Origin: Piezodorus guildinii
Lineage: Eukaryota > Arthropoda > Insecta > Hemiptera > Pentatomidae
Assembly (NCBI GenBank): GCA_023052935.1
Contig: CM041294.1
Span: 14,495,791-14,559,790 of the forward strand
Reading direction: 5' to 3'
Length of the DNA stretch: 64,000 nucleotides
The notes below the pieces were generated by a model. The model made no database searches and was not told where the DNA came from. It saw only the letters and a program-made list of their open reading frames with translations. This document shows, piece by piece, positions 1 through 13,400 of this stretch. Made by a program: the position numbers and the translations under genes. How positions within the stretch are numbered: the stretch's first letter is position 1; each line of letters begins with the position of its first letter.

Positions 1-3000
1 GATTCGGGGAGGCATCTGGCAAACAGTAAGTGGTTTATTAGTTACAAGTCTTTCCACCTCTCATGTTAGCTCCCAAGATTTTGTGATTGTTTCTTTCTTG
101 ACAGCAACCTATGTTTATAACAGAGTGTAATCTGTGTCCAAATCATAATGGGGATTCAGCTTGAACCCCAACAATTACTAATAGAGTGAAACAGAAATTT
201 CCTCTTATTATTTTAATGAGTATAAAATTAATTTATATAGTTTTTATTTTATCCTTCAACCATTACTGTAACTAATTGTATTAATTATAAAAATTAAAAT
301 TAAGTATACATTTTTAAGGGAAGAAGAAAGGCGAAAAGTAACAAAACAGTGCCAAATAGCTGTTTCCCTCCAGGTAAACGGAAAACAGGTGGATAAAGCC
401 ACTGGAACTCAAATGGACGAAACCTTTACTTCTCACTTGAATCACAGGTTCTGCCTTAAATTACAATCTCAGCCATCTAGTCTGTCTCTACTCATTACTG
501 AGGCTGGAAATACGAATCTTTTTGGAAAAAAAAATATTGCTCAGATTTTCATACCAATCCCCGGAAGGTGAGAGAATCATAATTTTGTTAACTACTCATT
601 CTTAACATTTTCATAAATTGATACTGGTAGAGCAATCAGTATCTTAGAGATAAGATTTTTAATTATTTCTTAATGCTTGTTTAAAATTAACTATTTTTTT
701 TCTAGAATAAATACTGATTCTGCAGAATGGTGTGACTATGAATTCAGTTGCGGGGAACGCGTTGGACCTTTTAAGCATACAGGAATAGGTTGTGGCCAAC
801 TAGAATTAAATATTAATGAAGAAAAAACTTTGTATACGAATGGTCTCCTGGCTGTCCGTGCTGGCTGGGCTGATCCTCTACCTAACATTCTCCATCAGCC
901 AAAGCAAGTGAAAATTAAGTCTTAAATTTTATCATGTTCTGATGAATATGTTGAAAAATCAGATTATACATGTCTAATCTGTTTAATCAGAAAATATTGG
1001 GTTGTGTCACATGAAATGTCCGTTTTCAAGGTAAAGGATTTTTATTAAAAATACTATATGAAAACAAGATAATTTTATTCGAAGTATTTACCTTCTTTTT
1101 CTACACATTTTTCCCAACGTGACACCAACTTTTTTACCCCCGAACTGAAAAATTCTGAGCTTTGAAGTGAAACAAAATCTGAAAACGCACTTTTCACTTG
1201 ATCATCATTTTCAAAAAGTTTTCCTTTAACAAAGTTGTCTAAATTCCTGAACAGGTGGTAATCTGTTGGAGAGAAGTCGGGATAATATGGTGGGTGCGGA
1301 AGAACTTCATAGCCCAGTTCTACGGTTCTCCATTCAGTTGCACGGTATGTTTTGAAACATGGGGTCTTGCTGCCGCTCAGTGAGATCATGAGGTACCCAT
1401 GTATCGAGCTCTTTTACTTTCCCAATACACTTTAAATGTCTGGAAATGGTAGATGCACTTGCATTTAGTTGTGCTGAGAGTCCTTTAACTGTTTGGTAGA
1501 GGTTTCCCTCTGTACTTTTCCTACTGTATGTTTGAGGACATCGTTGTCTATTACGGACGGAGGTCTTCCTCGGGGCAAGCTTTCCAAGTCGGTATCCCCA
1601 GCTGAAAACTTAGCAAACCAACGGCGAATGGTCCGTTCATTAACACTACCTTCCCCAAACGCCTTGCAAATATTTCTAGGGGCCTCAGCTGCTGAATGGC
1701 CGAGTTTAAACTCGTACACAAATATTACTCGAAAATCGCGTGTTTCCATGTTCATATTTGGAGGTATACTAAAAAGTGGGTAATTGATTCGGAAGCTAAT
1801 GTTTATAATACAAAGGTAGAGGATTAGTAACTGTTTACTTTAAATATTTAAACATTCGGAAGAAAACAACAGAGACCTGCAAAATCCTTTATGTATTTCA
1901 GAAACCATAAAAATGGACATTTCATGTGAAACAACCCAATACAATGTTCAGATTCAAATTCATGTCTATTTCAGGCCGAATAAAGTGACAAAACCATCAC
2001 AAAATAATGTTCAGAAATTAAAAGAATGGGTCGAACAAGTACAATTAGACCCTAATGATCCTAACAATGCAGATTTATTTGAATACTTAAAGGTAACTAC
2101 TTTTTTTTTCTTAACTTTTACTGCCAACTTTATGACTGAAATAATTTATTTTTGTATAGTCAGCAGAAAATAAAGAAACAAAAACAAATTCATCAAATAT
2201 AATGGAGTTTTGTTCAGAAGAAGAAATATTTGAAAACCCGAGATTAAAACTGCTCATGCTCAGACATGCTGGACAGCCTGAGTTCAGAACAATGCGAATG
2301 ATACCTTTAAATGAGAGAGAAATTCCAAAAGACATTTTTAAAGTAAGTAAATCTTTAAATAATTAAAGAAAACAAAGAAATATTTCATATTAAAACGTTT
2401 TCTCACCTATGAGTTCACAAGAGCAACTAACAAAAATTCAATTAAAAAAAAACAATGGATTCTATAAAAAATTATAAATTATTCATAACATCCACTAGCT
2501 TCTGCCAGCTTTCTAATTTGGGACCTGCTTTTTATTATTAAGCGAGAAGAAACAAATATTTGTTTATAACATCATAGCGATTGGTTTGATGCAATCCTTT
2601 TATAAAGTAGTTTAAGGATCTAAAAATGGTAACAAATGAAGGGAATCCTTGATATCTTTAAAAAAAAAAAAAAAATTGTTTTAAAATCCACCACATTAAA
2701 ATTGAAAGTAATCGTCAGCTAGGTGGATTCGATGTGACTGAGCAAGCTGATGTCCTCAGTTTGAGCATATCCTTACTGTTCTGAGAGGTCTTCATTTTAA
2801 ATATTGTAAAGCTGATCTTATATTATACGCAGCTCTATATTTTTATTTATTTATTTTTTTTTACGCGAAACGGCCTTAAAGACCACGCAAATATCATTTC
2901 CCCCTAACTTTGCCCACACGTTCCACTCTTTTCCTCTCTTTCCACCTTTTCTTCATTCTCTCAGACTGGACTCTTCTCTGTTCCTCGCTCCATACTCTCC

Positions 3001-6000
3001 TCTTTCTCACCTTTTTAGCACCCACAAGGACCTTAATCTTCCTCAATTTTTCCCTATATACATCTCTATTGACACAATCCTGTGTTGAGATTCCCAACCT
3101 CACTGTCTCTTTCCTCATCTGCTGAATGTATCCTCCGGCCCCTTTATATCCCCACATTTTTTCGAAGATTTCTTTATTTATTCTGTTTGGGCTCATCCTT
3201 ACCATATGCCCGTAGAAATGCAGCTTCCTTAACCTAATGTCCGTTTCCAGGTCATCCATTTCTTTATGAAGTTCTCTGGTAGGTCTCAGCCTATATCCCT
3301 CTGTTAACTTTGCTGACCCATAAATCTTCCTCAAGATCTTCCTCTCAATTCCCAAAAGTTTTCTTAAGCTAGGAAGAGAAGCGGTCTCCATTCCATATAT
3401 AATAACCAGTTTGACAACGGTGTTATAATGCCTTATTTTCGCTTTTATTGAAAGAGCCTTTTTACAGTATAGGCTACTGGTGGCAAAGGTGAGTCTTTCC
3501 ATCTTGACCAGCCTCTCCTCCATACCCTTTCTCTCGGACCCATTATTACAAATAATTTCCCCCAGATATCTGAAGACTGGTGACCCTGATTTCTCCAGCT
3601 CTATATTATTAATTTTTTTTTTTATTTATTCACTTAATTAAAAATTATTTCACTTTTCTATTGTGTATAAGCTATAACCCTAATTAATTTCTTATTTTTA
3701 AAAATAATTATTAACTTTAAATAGTTATACGAGAAAAGAATGAGTGGAAGGCAAAAGAAAACTAAAGGTGGAAGTTTAGAACAAGATCGAGCTTGGGCAA
3801 GAGAATATATCGAGCAAGTAAAGGAAGAAGTACTAAAAAAAAGTAAGCTTAACCAAGCAAAAACCTTCACTGATATGATTCACGAAGAACCAGTTCCTGA
3901 TTTAGGGTAATTTTAATTTTTTTTTTTTAAATCCTATTTTTTATCAATTTATCTTTTCTTATTCTAATGAAAAATATAAATAATATCAATTTATTTAAAG
4001 CACTTTGGGCCTAACATTTATGAAATTTCTTCAACCAAAGAGACCGCTAAGACCAAGAAGAAAGAAAAGAAAAAAATATCCTGTAAAAAGCCTTGCTGGT
4101 CAACAGTTAGAGGTAACTATCAAACTAATTTAGATTTTTTTATTATTATTATTAACTATAATAATATATCCTGCTTTATTATAAAAAAACAGGTTTAAAG
4201 GAAGATTGCAAATGATATCAATGAAATAGTAGGTTTCATTTCTTCCCAAAAAAAGTTTATTACTATAAACTTTAACGAGTCAACGTTTTGGGGGCCTTCC
4301 CCATCATCTTTATTATGAAGAAAATAAGAAGAATTTTTGTGGACAAATTAGCAGATATATTAAGATTGAGTCCTGATGATGGTGAAGGTTCCCGAAATGT
4401 TGACTCGTTAAAGTTTACAGGTATAAACTTTTTTTGGGAAGAAATATAAACCTACTATTTTATTTATATCATTTGCAATCTTCCTTTAAACCTGTTTTTA
4501 TTATGAATTTATATATGGAGGATGGTTTCAAATATAGAAATAGAAATAGAAAAAAAAATTTATTCTGGGACTAGGTCCCCTAAGAATAACAGGTTTGTAC
4601 AGTATATGGAAATATACATGTCTGGCCAACAGACAGAAGGAACATAATTAATAAATAATTACAATTATGGGTTAATATATGTGTGCATATCATAAACGCA
4701 TATACACACATATATCCACAAAAATAAATACAATGATAAAATTAAAATAAAAAACAATTCTTAGAAAATATTTTGTTGTACGGAATTAAAAATTAATTAA
4801 TAGATAACAGCATTTAAATATAGACAATGAACAAAATTATTCTTCATTCAAAGTGTGATGTCAGAAATATAAATGTTATAGTTTCTAAGCGTCTTTTTGG
4901 GATAATAAAAGGTATTGGAAAAGTTGGGATTTGAATGAGGAGAGAGAAGCAGCATGGCGGATATGAGTAGGTAGAGAATTCCAGAAATTAGAGGAGCGAA
5001 CAAGGAAGGAACGATCAAAAGTTTTAGTCCTATGGATAGGAAAATAAAGGTCGGAATGGTGCGATCTTGTTTCAAGTGAGTGGACTGAGGATTTAAATTG
5101 TAGGAGACTGTGGATGTATGGAGGGTGTTTAGAGTTAATGATTTGGTAAAGGTATGATCCTAGGAAATATTGTCTGCGGATTGGGGGGGAGGAGCCACTT
5201 TAACTTACCGTAAAAATGGGTCACATGAGACCTCTTCGGAGTACTGAGGACAAATCTTAAAAATATGTTCATGATTCGTTTAAGCCTGTCCCCAAGTACA
5301 GTCGAGAGGCCACCATATACTAAGCAGCAATAGTCAAAGTGGTGGAAAATAAATGCGGATACAAAGAGGATACGGATGGATAGTGGAAGAAGATGGCTGG
5401 AGCGATGGAAATATTTGAGGGTACTTATTGTTCTTCGGGAAATTTGGGCAATATGGGGTTTCCAGGAAAGAGTTTGGTCAATGGTAATACCCAGGTTTTT
5501 GACAGAGGAAGTGAAGGTGATTGGGTGTTCATTTAAGGTGAGACTCGGAAATGTGGTATAGGATCTGAGGAGGGAATTGGAACCAATTAGAATGGCCTGC
5601 GTTTTTGTAGGATTTAGCATTAGTTTATTCAGGTTTGCCCAGGCACAAGGTCTTCCTGAATATTGGCAAATGCTACTAGTGAATTAGAGGGAGAGAAGGA
5701 TAAATAGATCTGGAAATCGTCAGCATATAGGTGGTGGGAACAGTGATGGATAGAGTTGGGAAGGTCATTGATATAAAAATTAAAAAGAAGAGGAGAGATG
5801 CTTGAGCCTTGGGCCACACCTGCCGAGAGGGCTCGAAAGAAAGATAGAGGATGATTAGGAATAGTGACAGCTTGAGTTCTGTCAGAAAGAAATGAACCAC
5901 TTGAAACCACATGATAGTGCTGTGTGAAAAGGATAGAGACTTTAGTTTGGAGAAAAGGATGGAATGATCCAGGGAGTCAAATGCTTTCGAGAAGTCCAGA

Positions 6001-9000
6001 AGTATTATATGAAGAAATAAGAAGAATTTTTGTGGACAAATTAGCAGATATATTAAAATTGAGTCCTGATGATGGGGAAGGCCCCCGAAACGTTGACTCA
6101 TTAAAATTTACAGTAATAAACTTTTTTTGGGAAAAATAGAAACCTACTATATTATTGATATCCTTCTTTATTATTAAGTTTAAATTGAATATGAAAGTAT
6201 TTTCTGTAAATCAAATATTTGCTTCTTTAATCAACTTAGTACAGGAAAATAAATAGTAATAAGTCATGCAATATTGTTAAGGGAACAGGGCCCTTAACAC
6301 TTACTACTGCCATCTAGCAGACAGTGTCATAATTAGTGTCTTCTCAACGCCATCTAGGGGCAGCCAGAGGAAGGGACCCTCTACCAAAATTGGCAAGTAT
6401 TGGCAAGACCCCCATGCAAGTTGGCAATTTTTGAGACACTGGTGGTGCAGTGAGCACATGTGCCCAACAGTGCAAGAAACATTATTTCATTACCTCACTA
6501 CATGAAGAATTTCCTCATCATGGAGGAGTAACCCATAGGAACCCGCTACCCATGGGCCGAGAAAGAAGAGGACGAAGGGGTAGAGGAACAAACAAAGAAA
6601 TACAGATATGTACTATAGATTAAGATAATAACCCCTCCATACCATAAGTAGCAATAGTAACAATATAAACCATTCATTCATACAGTCCACTATTCATTGA
6701 AAAACCCAGCCCATCAATTAATTTATTATTATCAAAAGTCCCCTGGAACGTCCCAGGACTTAGATAATAAACAAATATTTTCAAAGCTATAATTTCACTC
6801 ATACCTATTTTTTCCACTCTGAAAGAAATTGCTATTTTCATAAATAAAAATAGTAATAATAAATAGGATTACGAGAAGCACCATTTCAATAAAAACTGGT
6901 TTTGATTTTTATCAACAAAATGTAAGGGAGTGTAAATTTATATCTGGCTTGGCAGTGATTCTCTTCACAATACAACTCCGAGTATACTTTTTTTTTTTTT
7001 TTTAAACCAAGATCATTATTTCTCTCACATACTTTTTATTCTCTAGATAATAATAAATGTTGGGAGAGCTTTCGAAGTTCCTGTTAGGAAAGATTCGAAT
7101 GAAAGAGGTAATGAGGAAAGCTTTTCTGTTGTTCCTGTTCGGCCATTCATCGAAGTGACATTCCAAGGAGAAAGGAGAAGAACCAACACAGCAGAAGGTG
7201 CAAACCCAACTTGGAATCAGGATCTGCACATCCCTGTTGAGTGAGTATCTCTTTCATTCTTCTTCTTCTCGTCCGCTATCAATATTGATTACTCTTTTAT
7301 AAAAACTTGTCTTTATAAAAATGTAAACTAAAATACTGATTTTTTTTATAATTGTTCAAACACTGCTGTTTTTATTAACACAATGCTTTATACAATTGTT
7401 TACACAATATATACAATTTTGATGTGTATATCAACTTTTCAGAAACCCACATCCAACCTTTAACCCAGCAGCACTTCAGTCTTTCAAAGAATCGATTCAT
7501 ATACACCTTTATGATGAAAAGTTAGTAGACATTATAGATGATGACAGGCTAAGAGAAACTAATATACATCAGAGACTTGAGAAGCATTGGCTGGCCAGTC
7601 TGAGGGTCCCATTCGCAGCACTTTATTCAAATACCAGGGTACAATAATTTGTTTTTATTTTTACATTGGCTATTTTAATAGTATATAATCTCTTTACATT
7701 CTATATAATATGTAAGGGAGTAACATGTAAAACTACACCCAATGAATAAATTATTGCCTATTTATTGGTTTTAAATGGCTTCAAAACTTACTTCTTTAGA
7801 GAAGCTGAATTTTTGATTGAACTCAGTAAATTAGCTTCGGATAATATTTTTTTACTTGACTTATATAAATTTATTTAATTACTTTTTTAAACCAGATTGA
7901 AGGAACTTTTCAAATGTACTCGCCACCTGTACTCCTTGGTTATGAAAGGGAATCAAAGGAATTCAGAGATTCGACTTTTTTAACTATGTTTCTAATAGTT
8001 CATCCGCCATTACATCCTCCATCTCCTTTGCAAGTAAATACTGTAACATGAAATAATTAATTAATGTTTTCTTGTTTTTCAAAAAAAACAAAAAAAGACA
8101 AATAAATTATATACATTTTAAAGGAAAAAATCGAAAGTAGTGAAGAAGTATATTTGGAACAACACCTTGATCACTGGCTAACTGAAGTGAAGAAAACGTT
8201 TCCTAACAGGTATGTCCCAGCTCTCGTTATGGACTCCTCTGGTAGATCGGTTTGCGTCACTAGATTCTTCAAAGATATTAAGCCACCTGGTAAGTGTATT
8301 CAACTGGTTAGTTATGTTACACATAATTTTCAATTTGTTTTTAAAAAAATATAATTAATTTTTTATAAATTTTAGAAATATCGCCTGATGTCAATACAAC
8401 ACCTGAAATGGCTGCAAGATACGTTGCAATGATTCCCATAATATCCGGAAACATGCTCTATCCTGGCTACTTAGATGTCTGGTTGACTGCTGATGTAAGG
8501 ACCTTTTGTAAACAAATTACCAATTGCCAATTACTTATACCTTTCCAATGATACTATCAAGCTCTACTCTAGCCTAAATTACTATTTTACAGCAAGTGCT
8601 TGGTTTGGGGACTTGTGAGAGCTGTTCTGCTGCTACATTGCTAGCCTGCTTCCTGCGAGGTTTGGGCCTCCAGACATGGCTTCTAGTTGGTTCTAGCCTC
8701 TCTTCCGGCCCGGTTCTATACGTACTGTCGAAATCTTCCGGAGGTGACACAACCATTTGGGATCCTTCCACTGGTCGATCTTACTCTACTTCTCACCCAT
8801 TCTCTCCACTATATCGTGTCTATTGCCTCATTGATGACACCAATGTGAGTATCAATATCTACTTCTGCTCGAAAACAGGACTACTTGGACACACATTGTA
8901 GATGTAAAAATCAACAAAAACAAAAATATGCTTAGATCTGTAACAGCACTTGTTTTCATCTAATTTTATTTCGCATTTATTCTCAAAGATAACATTTTAC

Positions 9001-10319
9001 AATTTAGTTAAATTAGTTAGAATATAATTGCTTTTAATGATCTAAACAACTTTCTTTTTTTTTTTAATACTAAAGACCTAAGGGAGCTCTAAATATGAGA
9101 GAAAAATCACAACAAAAAAAAAATAAGGCTGAATTCAAATTATTCAAAAAATTAAGGATCTTTTTAATTTAAATAATATTATAAAAGATAGGTAATAAAG
9201 ATATTAAAAAAAAGAGGAAAAGTAAACTATATTATTGGGATCACTAGATAGGGTGGTTAGCATAGTAGTCTCCTATGCCAAAGGCCACGGGTTCAAACCC
9301 GCAGGTGGTTCTAGGATTTTGTAATGGGAGCAAAAAATCCTTAGTTATGCCATCCTTCAGAGGGGGCGCTAAAAGGTGTTTCCAAGCCTGTGCGATGTCA
9401 GGTAATCGTTAAAGATCCCTATTCTAACAAAACCTGGATAGGCAAAATTTAGGACTCCCACTGTAGCATCGTCCGATTAGCCACAGTAGCATAAAGTGAC
9501 GTTAAATAAACAAACAAACAAGTAAACTATATTTTCAAATCTTGTAGCAATATTCATTCAATAATAATTACAAATTTAAAGTGTATTATATCCTTTCCAT
9601 GCAGGTAGGCTAGAAGAAATCATACAATCTAGAAATAATTTTAAGACAAAATACCAACACCTGGATAAAGTAAAACAGTTGAAATACTGTACCAGATCAT
9701 TTAAAAGTGTTTAACAGAATATATTTGAAATATCTATCTAAAAGCTGTTATTAAAAAAAAATTGTTTTAAATCTTTCAAAGAGATAATCGGCGAAGTAAA
9801 CTTTAATTTATTTTTTCTTTACAAAAATACCTTGTGAACTCCACTGTATATAATATATATAATATTGTTATTTTTTTTAAATATTCTTTTTAGAAAAAAT
9901 CAATTCACATAAATATTTACTTAATTAAAACTCATTTTACTCTCAGGGTATGGTATGGGTTCTTGACAATCAGGCACAAATGTATTATACAACTTTTTAA
10001 TCATAACAAACAACTTACAAACATAATACAAACAATATGCAGGCTAACTATAATTATTCTCCTTCCTCCCTCAGGCCCCCACTCCAAACTAAAACTCGTA
10101 CCTGCCCCTTTCCATCTTCAGGTACCTGGTTTACCCTATCCTACCTGCCAGGGACCTTCTTTCTTAGCATCCAAAATAGATGCTATGTTTGTAAACAAAC
10201 AACCAAACAGGAGCTGTTATTTAAATTTCACTTTTATCCTATTGTTAGCCTGCCTAACACAATAATCAAATTATAAATAAATAAATACTATAATTATAAA
10301 AAAATGGGTTATATTATAT

Positions 10320-10409
<90 letters not shown>

Positions 10410-13400
10410 ACCTGTTGAGGACTACAGGGCTCATTTCGACTTATTGTATCAAAATACAATAATGATTTTAAAGATTTTTTTTTTTTTATAATAAGACAAA
10501 AAATTGTTTGTTTTAAACACTTTATTGATATTTATAACTGTACATATAATATATACAACAAGTAAATGGTCTAATTTACACTTATGGGCGTGATAATGTC
10601 TTTTGAAGAAACTACCCAGTGGTAGCACTTCAATGTCAATTTAATTAAAGCAGGTCTTGAGGCCATCGTCTTTTCGATCGCCTCGGAGGGTTGTCAGGAA
10701 TAGATGGGAATGATAAGTTGCGTTCAAGAGGATTCGTGTGGGTTGGGAGTTTGGAATTAAAAGAGGAATATCTGCTTCGGGTTAGTTCTGTGACAAATGG
10801 GATATTTAGGTCATTATGGATGATTTTATTCTTAACAAAATAAGGAGCATTTAGGATTTTGCGAAGTATTTTGGATTGTAAGGATTGAATGCGAGAGAAA
10901 TTAGATGGTTTAGTAGAGCCCTACAGCTCGATTCCATATGTCCAGATGGGTCTGATGATGGTAACATAAATGAGCTTTTTGTAATAAATTGGAAGTTTTG
11001 AATGTTTGTCTAGTAAGTGTTGTAGTAATCGGTATCTACGGGCAGTTTCTTGTCGTTTAAGTCTCGTAAGGGGATTCCATGTAAGACATTTGTCAAGATG
11101 GAGTCCTAGGTATCGGATTTGTTCAACAGGTATGAGTAGGGTTAAAAAAAAAAATAAAAAAATTGTTAATTTTTTTTTTTCTTTTGTTGGAGACGCATCT
11201 CCAGACACTATATATTTTCCGAGAGAATAGGTACCCACTCCAGGTATTAAAATAAATAAATAATAATAATATATTTATTATACAAAACCTTCTTAAAAAA
11301 GTTGAAACTGCTGAGGGAAACCAGACTTCTATGTCTTCTCAGAGGAAGATTTTCCTCAGCTGATGACGGAAATTAACTGCCTGTACTTCAGAGATTTTGT
11401 GCTATCGGCTGTGGGCCTAGCTCATTTTAATATTGGACAAATACAGACAGGAGGTGCTCCATAAAACAAACAGCTGAAATGGATGGGAAAAACAATCTAC
11501 TTTAGAGAAGTTAATTGGCAACATTAACTTGCTGCCTAGTTAATATTGCCATAACCCATATTGCATATTATGCTAGGTAGGGTGAATAAATAAATAAATG
11601 AAATGTAAAAAAATCTTCAACACAAAAAAATAAACAATTTTCATTAGATAATCATAACTATTATTTTTAATTGTTTATTCCAGGAGTAATTTATAATCAG
11701 TATTGTTGATTTTGACTAATGATTGACATTAACAGTTTTGTCCAACACTAGTAATTATTGAAACTATGCAACATTTCTTCATGTCATTCATCAATTTAAA
11801 ATGTTTAATGAAAACTTTATATTTATAACAGATGACTAATGTATCACATGTAAATAATTTAATTCTTACATGATTTTTTGTTATGATCATTGTTAAATAC
11901 AAAATCTAAGGGGAGGCGATTTGGAATTTCAAATCATCCATGTAAAATTCAATAAATGAAGTAAAAAAGGAAGACAATTTTTTTTTCAAAATGTATCCAA
12001 ATTATTATAAACAAATTCATAAAAACCAAGTTCACCCAAGAAAAATAAATACTGCTGAAAGTAAATTAGCCAGAATGTTGGCTATAGACAGTTCAGAGGA
12101 AGATGATACTCCAAACCAAGAAAGAAAAGTTTTTATAAAAGCTTCTCGTCCAGGATTTAAGCTACAAAACACTCAGAAACTGCAAGCAATGATGGCAAAG
12201 CTGAAGAAAGATATTACAGTTGTGATGAATTATGGTGAAAAGAAAAATGAGGCAATCAGTGAGCACCGTATTTTCATAAGGCTAGATCTTCTTAACACAT
12301 ACATTGAACAAGTAATATATATTAAAGATGTCATTAAAAGGGGTGGCACAATATTTGCAGAAAGTCTATCAGCAATGCAGAGAAAAACCAATGATACTTT
12401 AAACAAAATAAGAGAAGATGTTTTTAAAGAATACTTGGATTTAAGAACGGAAGATAAGTATAATATCGCAAGACAAGGTGGGCAGATGACTTGCATTTTT
12501 ACACTTTTGGGCATCATTGAAAGAGAACTTCAGTCGATATTTGAGAAAATTTCTTTAGCCATTAGCAAGATAAATGAGCATAGAGAGAAAAGTAATAAAG
12601 CTGTTACAGAATTGTATACCACATTTAGGTCTCTACCAGCATTAAAATCTACAAAACAGAAATCTCAAGAAAGACTGACACACTTCAGAAAAAATAATAT
12701 TGAAAAAAATTATATGGACAATTCAGAGCCTGAGAACATTCCTCCAGTTAAAAAAAAAACCTGTGAGAACATTAACGTCAAACTGAAACATCAAGTTACT
12801 GATATAAAAAAACATGTAGATTTCTCAAACCCTGCTTTAAAAGATTCAATATCTACATGTTTACATAATTTAGAGGATAAATTAAATACTAATTACTCTC
12901 CATCACAACAAAGTTCTGATAATGAATCATATGAAGATTGCACGAGTCCTGCAGAAATTGGACATCTCGAATATAAAGCAACAGGATTCGAAATATCTAT
13001 TTCAGATGAAAACATTCAAATAAAAATTCCTACAAGTGTGATTTATCTAGTTCAAAATGCTGATGTCAAGGCTAATATCAAAAATGAAAGTGAGAATGAT
13101 GAAAATTTAGCCAGTGTAGGAACTACTGACACTTCTGTACAGTGTGTTCCTGCTATTTCAAATTGTACTGTTGGCAATTTTCACGCTGAACGCTCCATCA
13201 GTCAGGAGTCTTTGAATTCAGTCTATACCGATATTATTACTGATTCTGAATTAGGAATGGACTTTGTAAAATGTAGCACTTTTAAGAATAAATTTTCTTA
13301 TGGTCAAAAGAATAGTAAAAAAAAAAAGGTAATTAACTATGAGAGATGCACTCCATTTTTTTCAGAAAATGGCTACCACAAACCAGTTATTAAGGAAAAT

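Noticed and set aside
1493..1783. Open frame on + strand opposite the mariner transposase
   Set aside because: It is the antisense shadow of the helix-turn-helix coding region; the same shadow recurs at 60043-60294 and 44636-45022.
908..1974. Use of the AG at 1973-1974 as the CC2D2A acceptor
   Set aside because: Joined to the donor at 907 it gives an immediate stop; the AG at 1950-1951 keeps frame and fits the family alignment.
9234..9310. tRNA gene
   Set aside because: A and B boxes are present but there is no full cloverleaf; the target duplications and tail show a SINE.
12230..12517. 95-codon - strand frame
   Set aside because: Shadow of the nested 615-codon gene.
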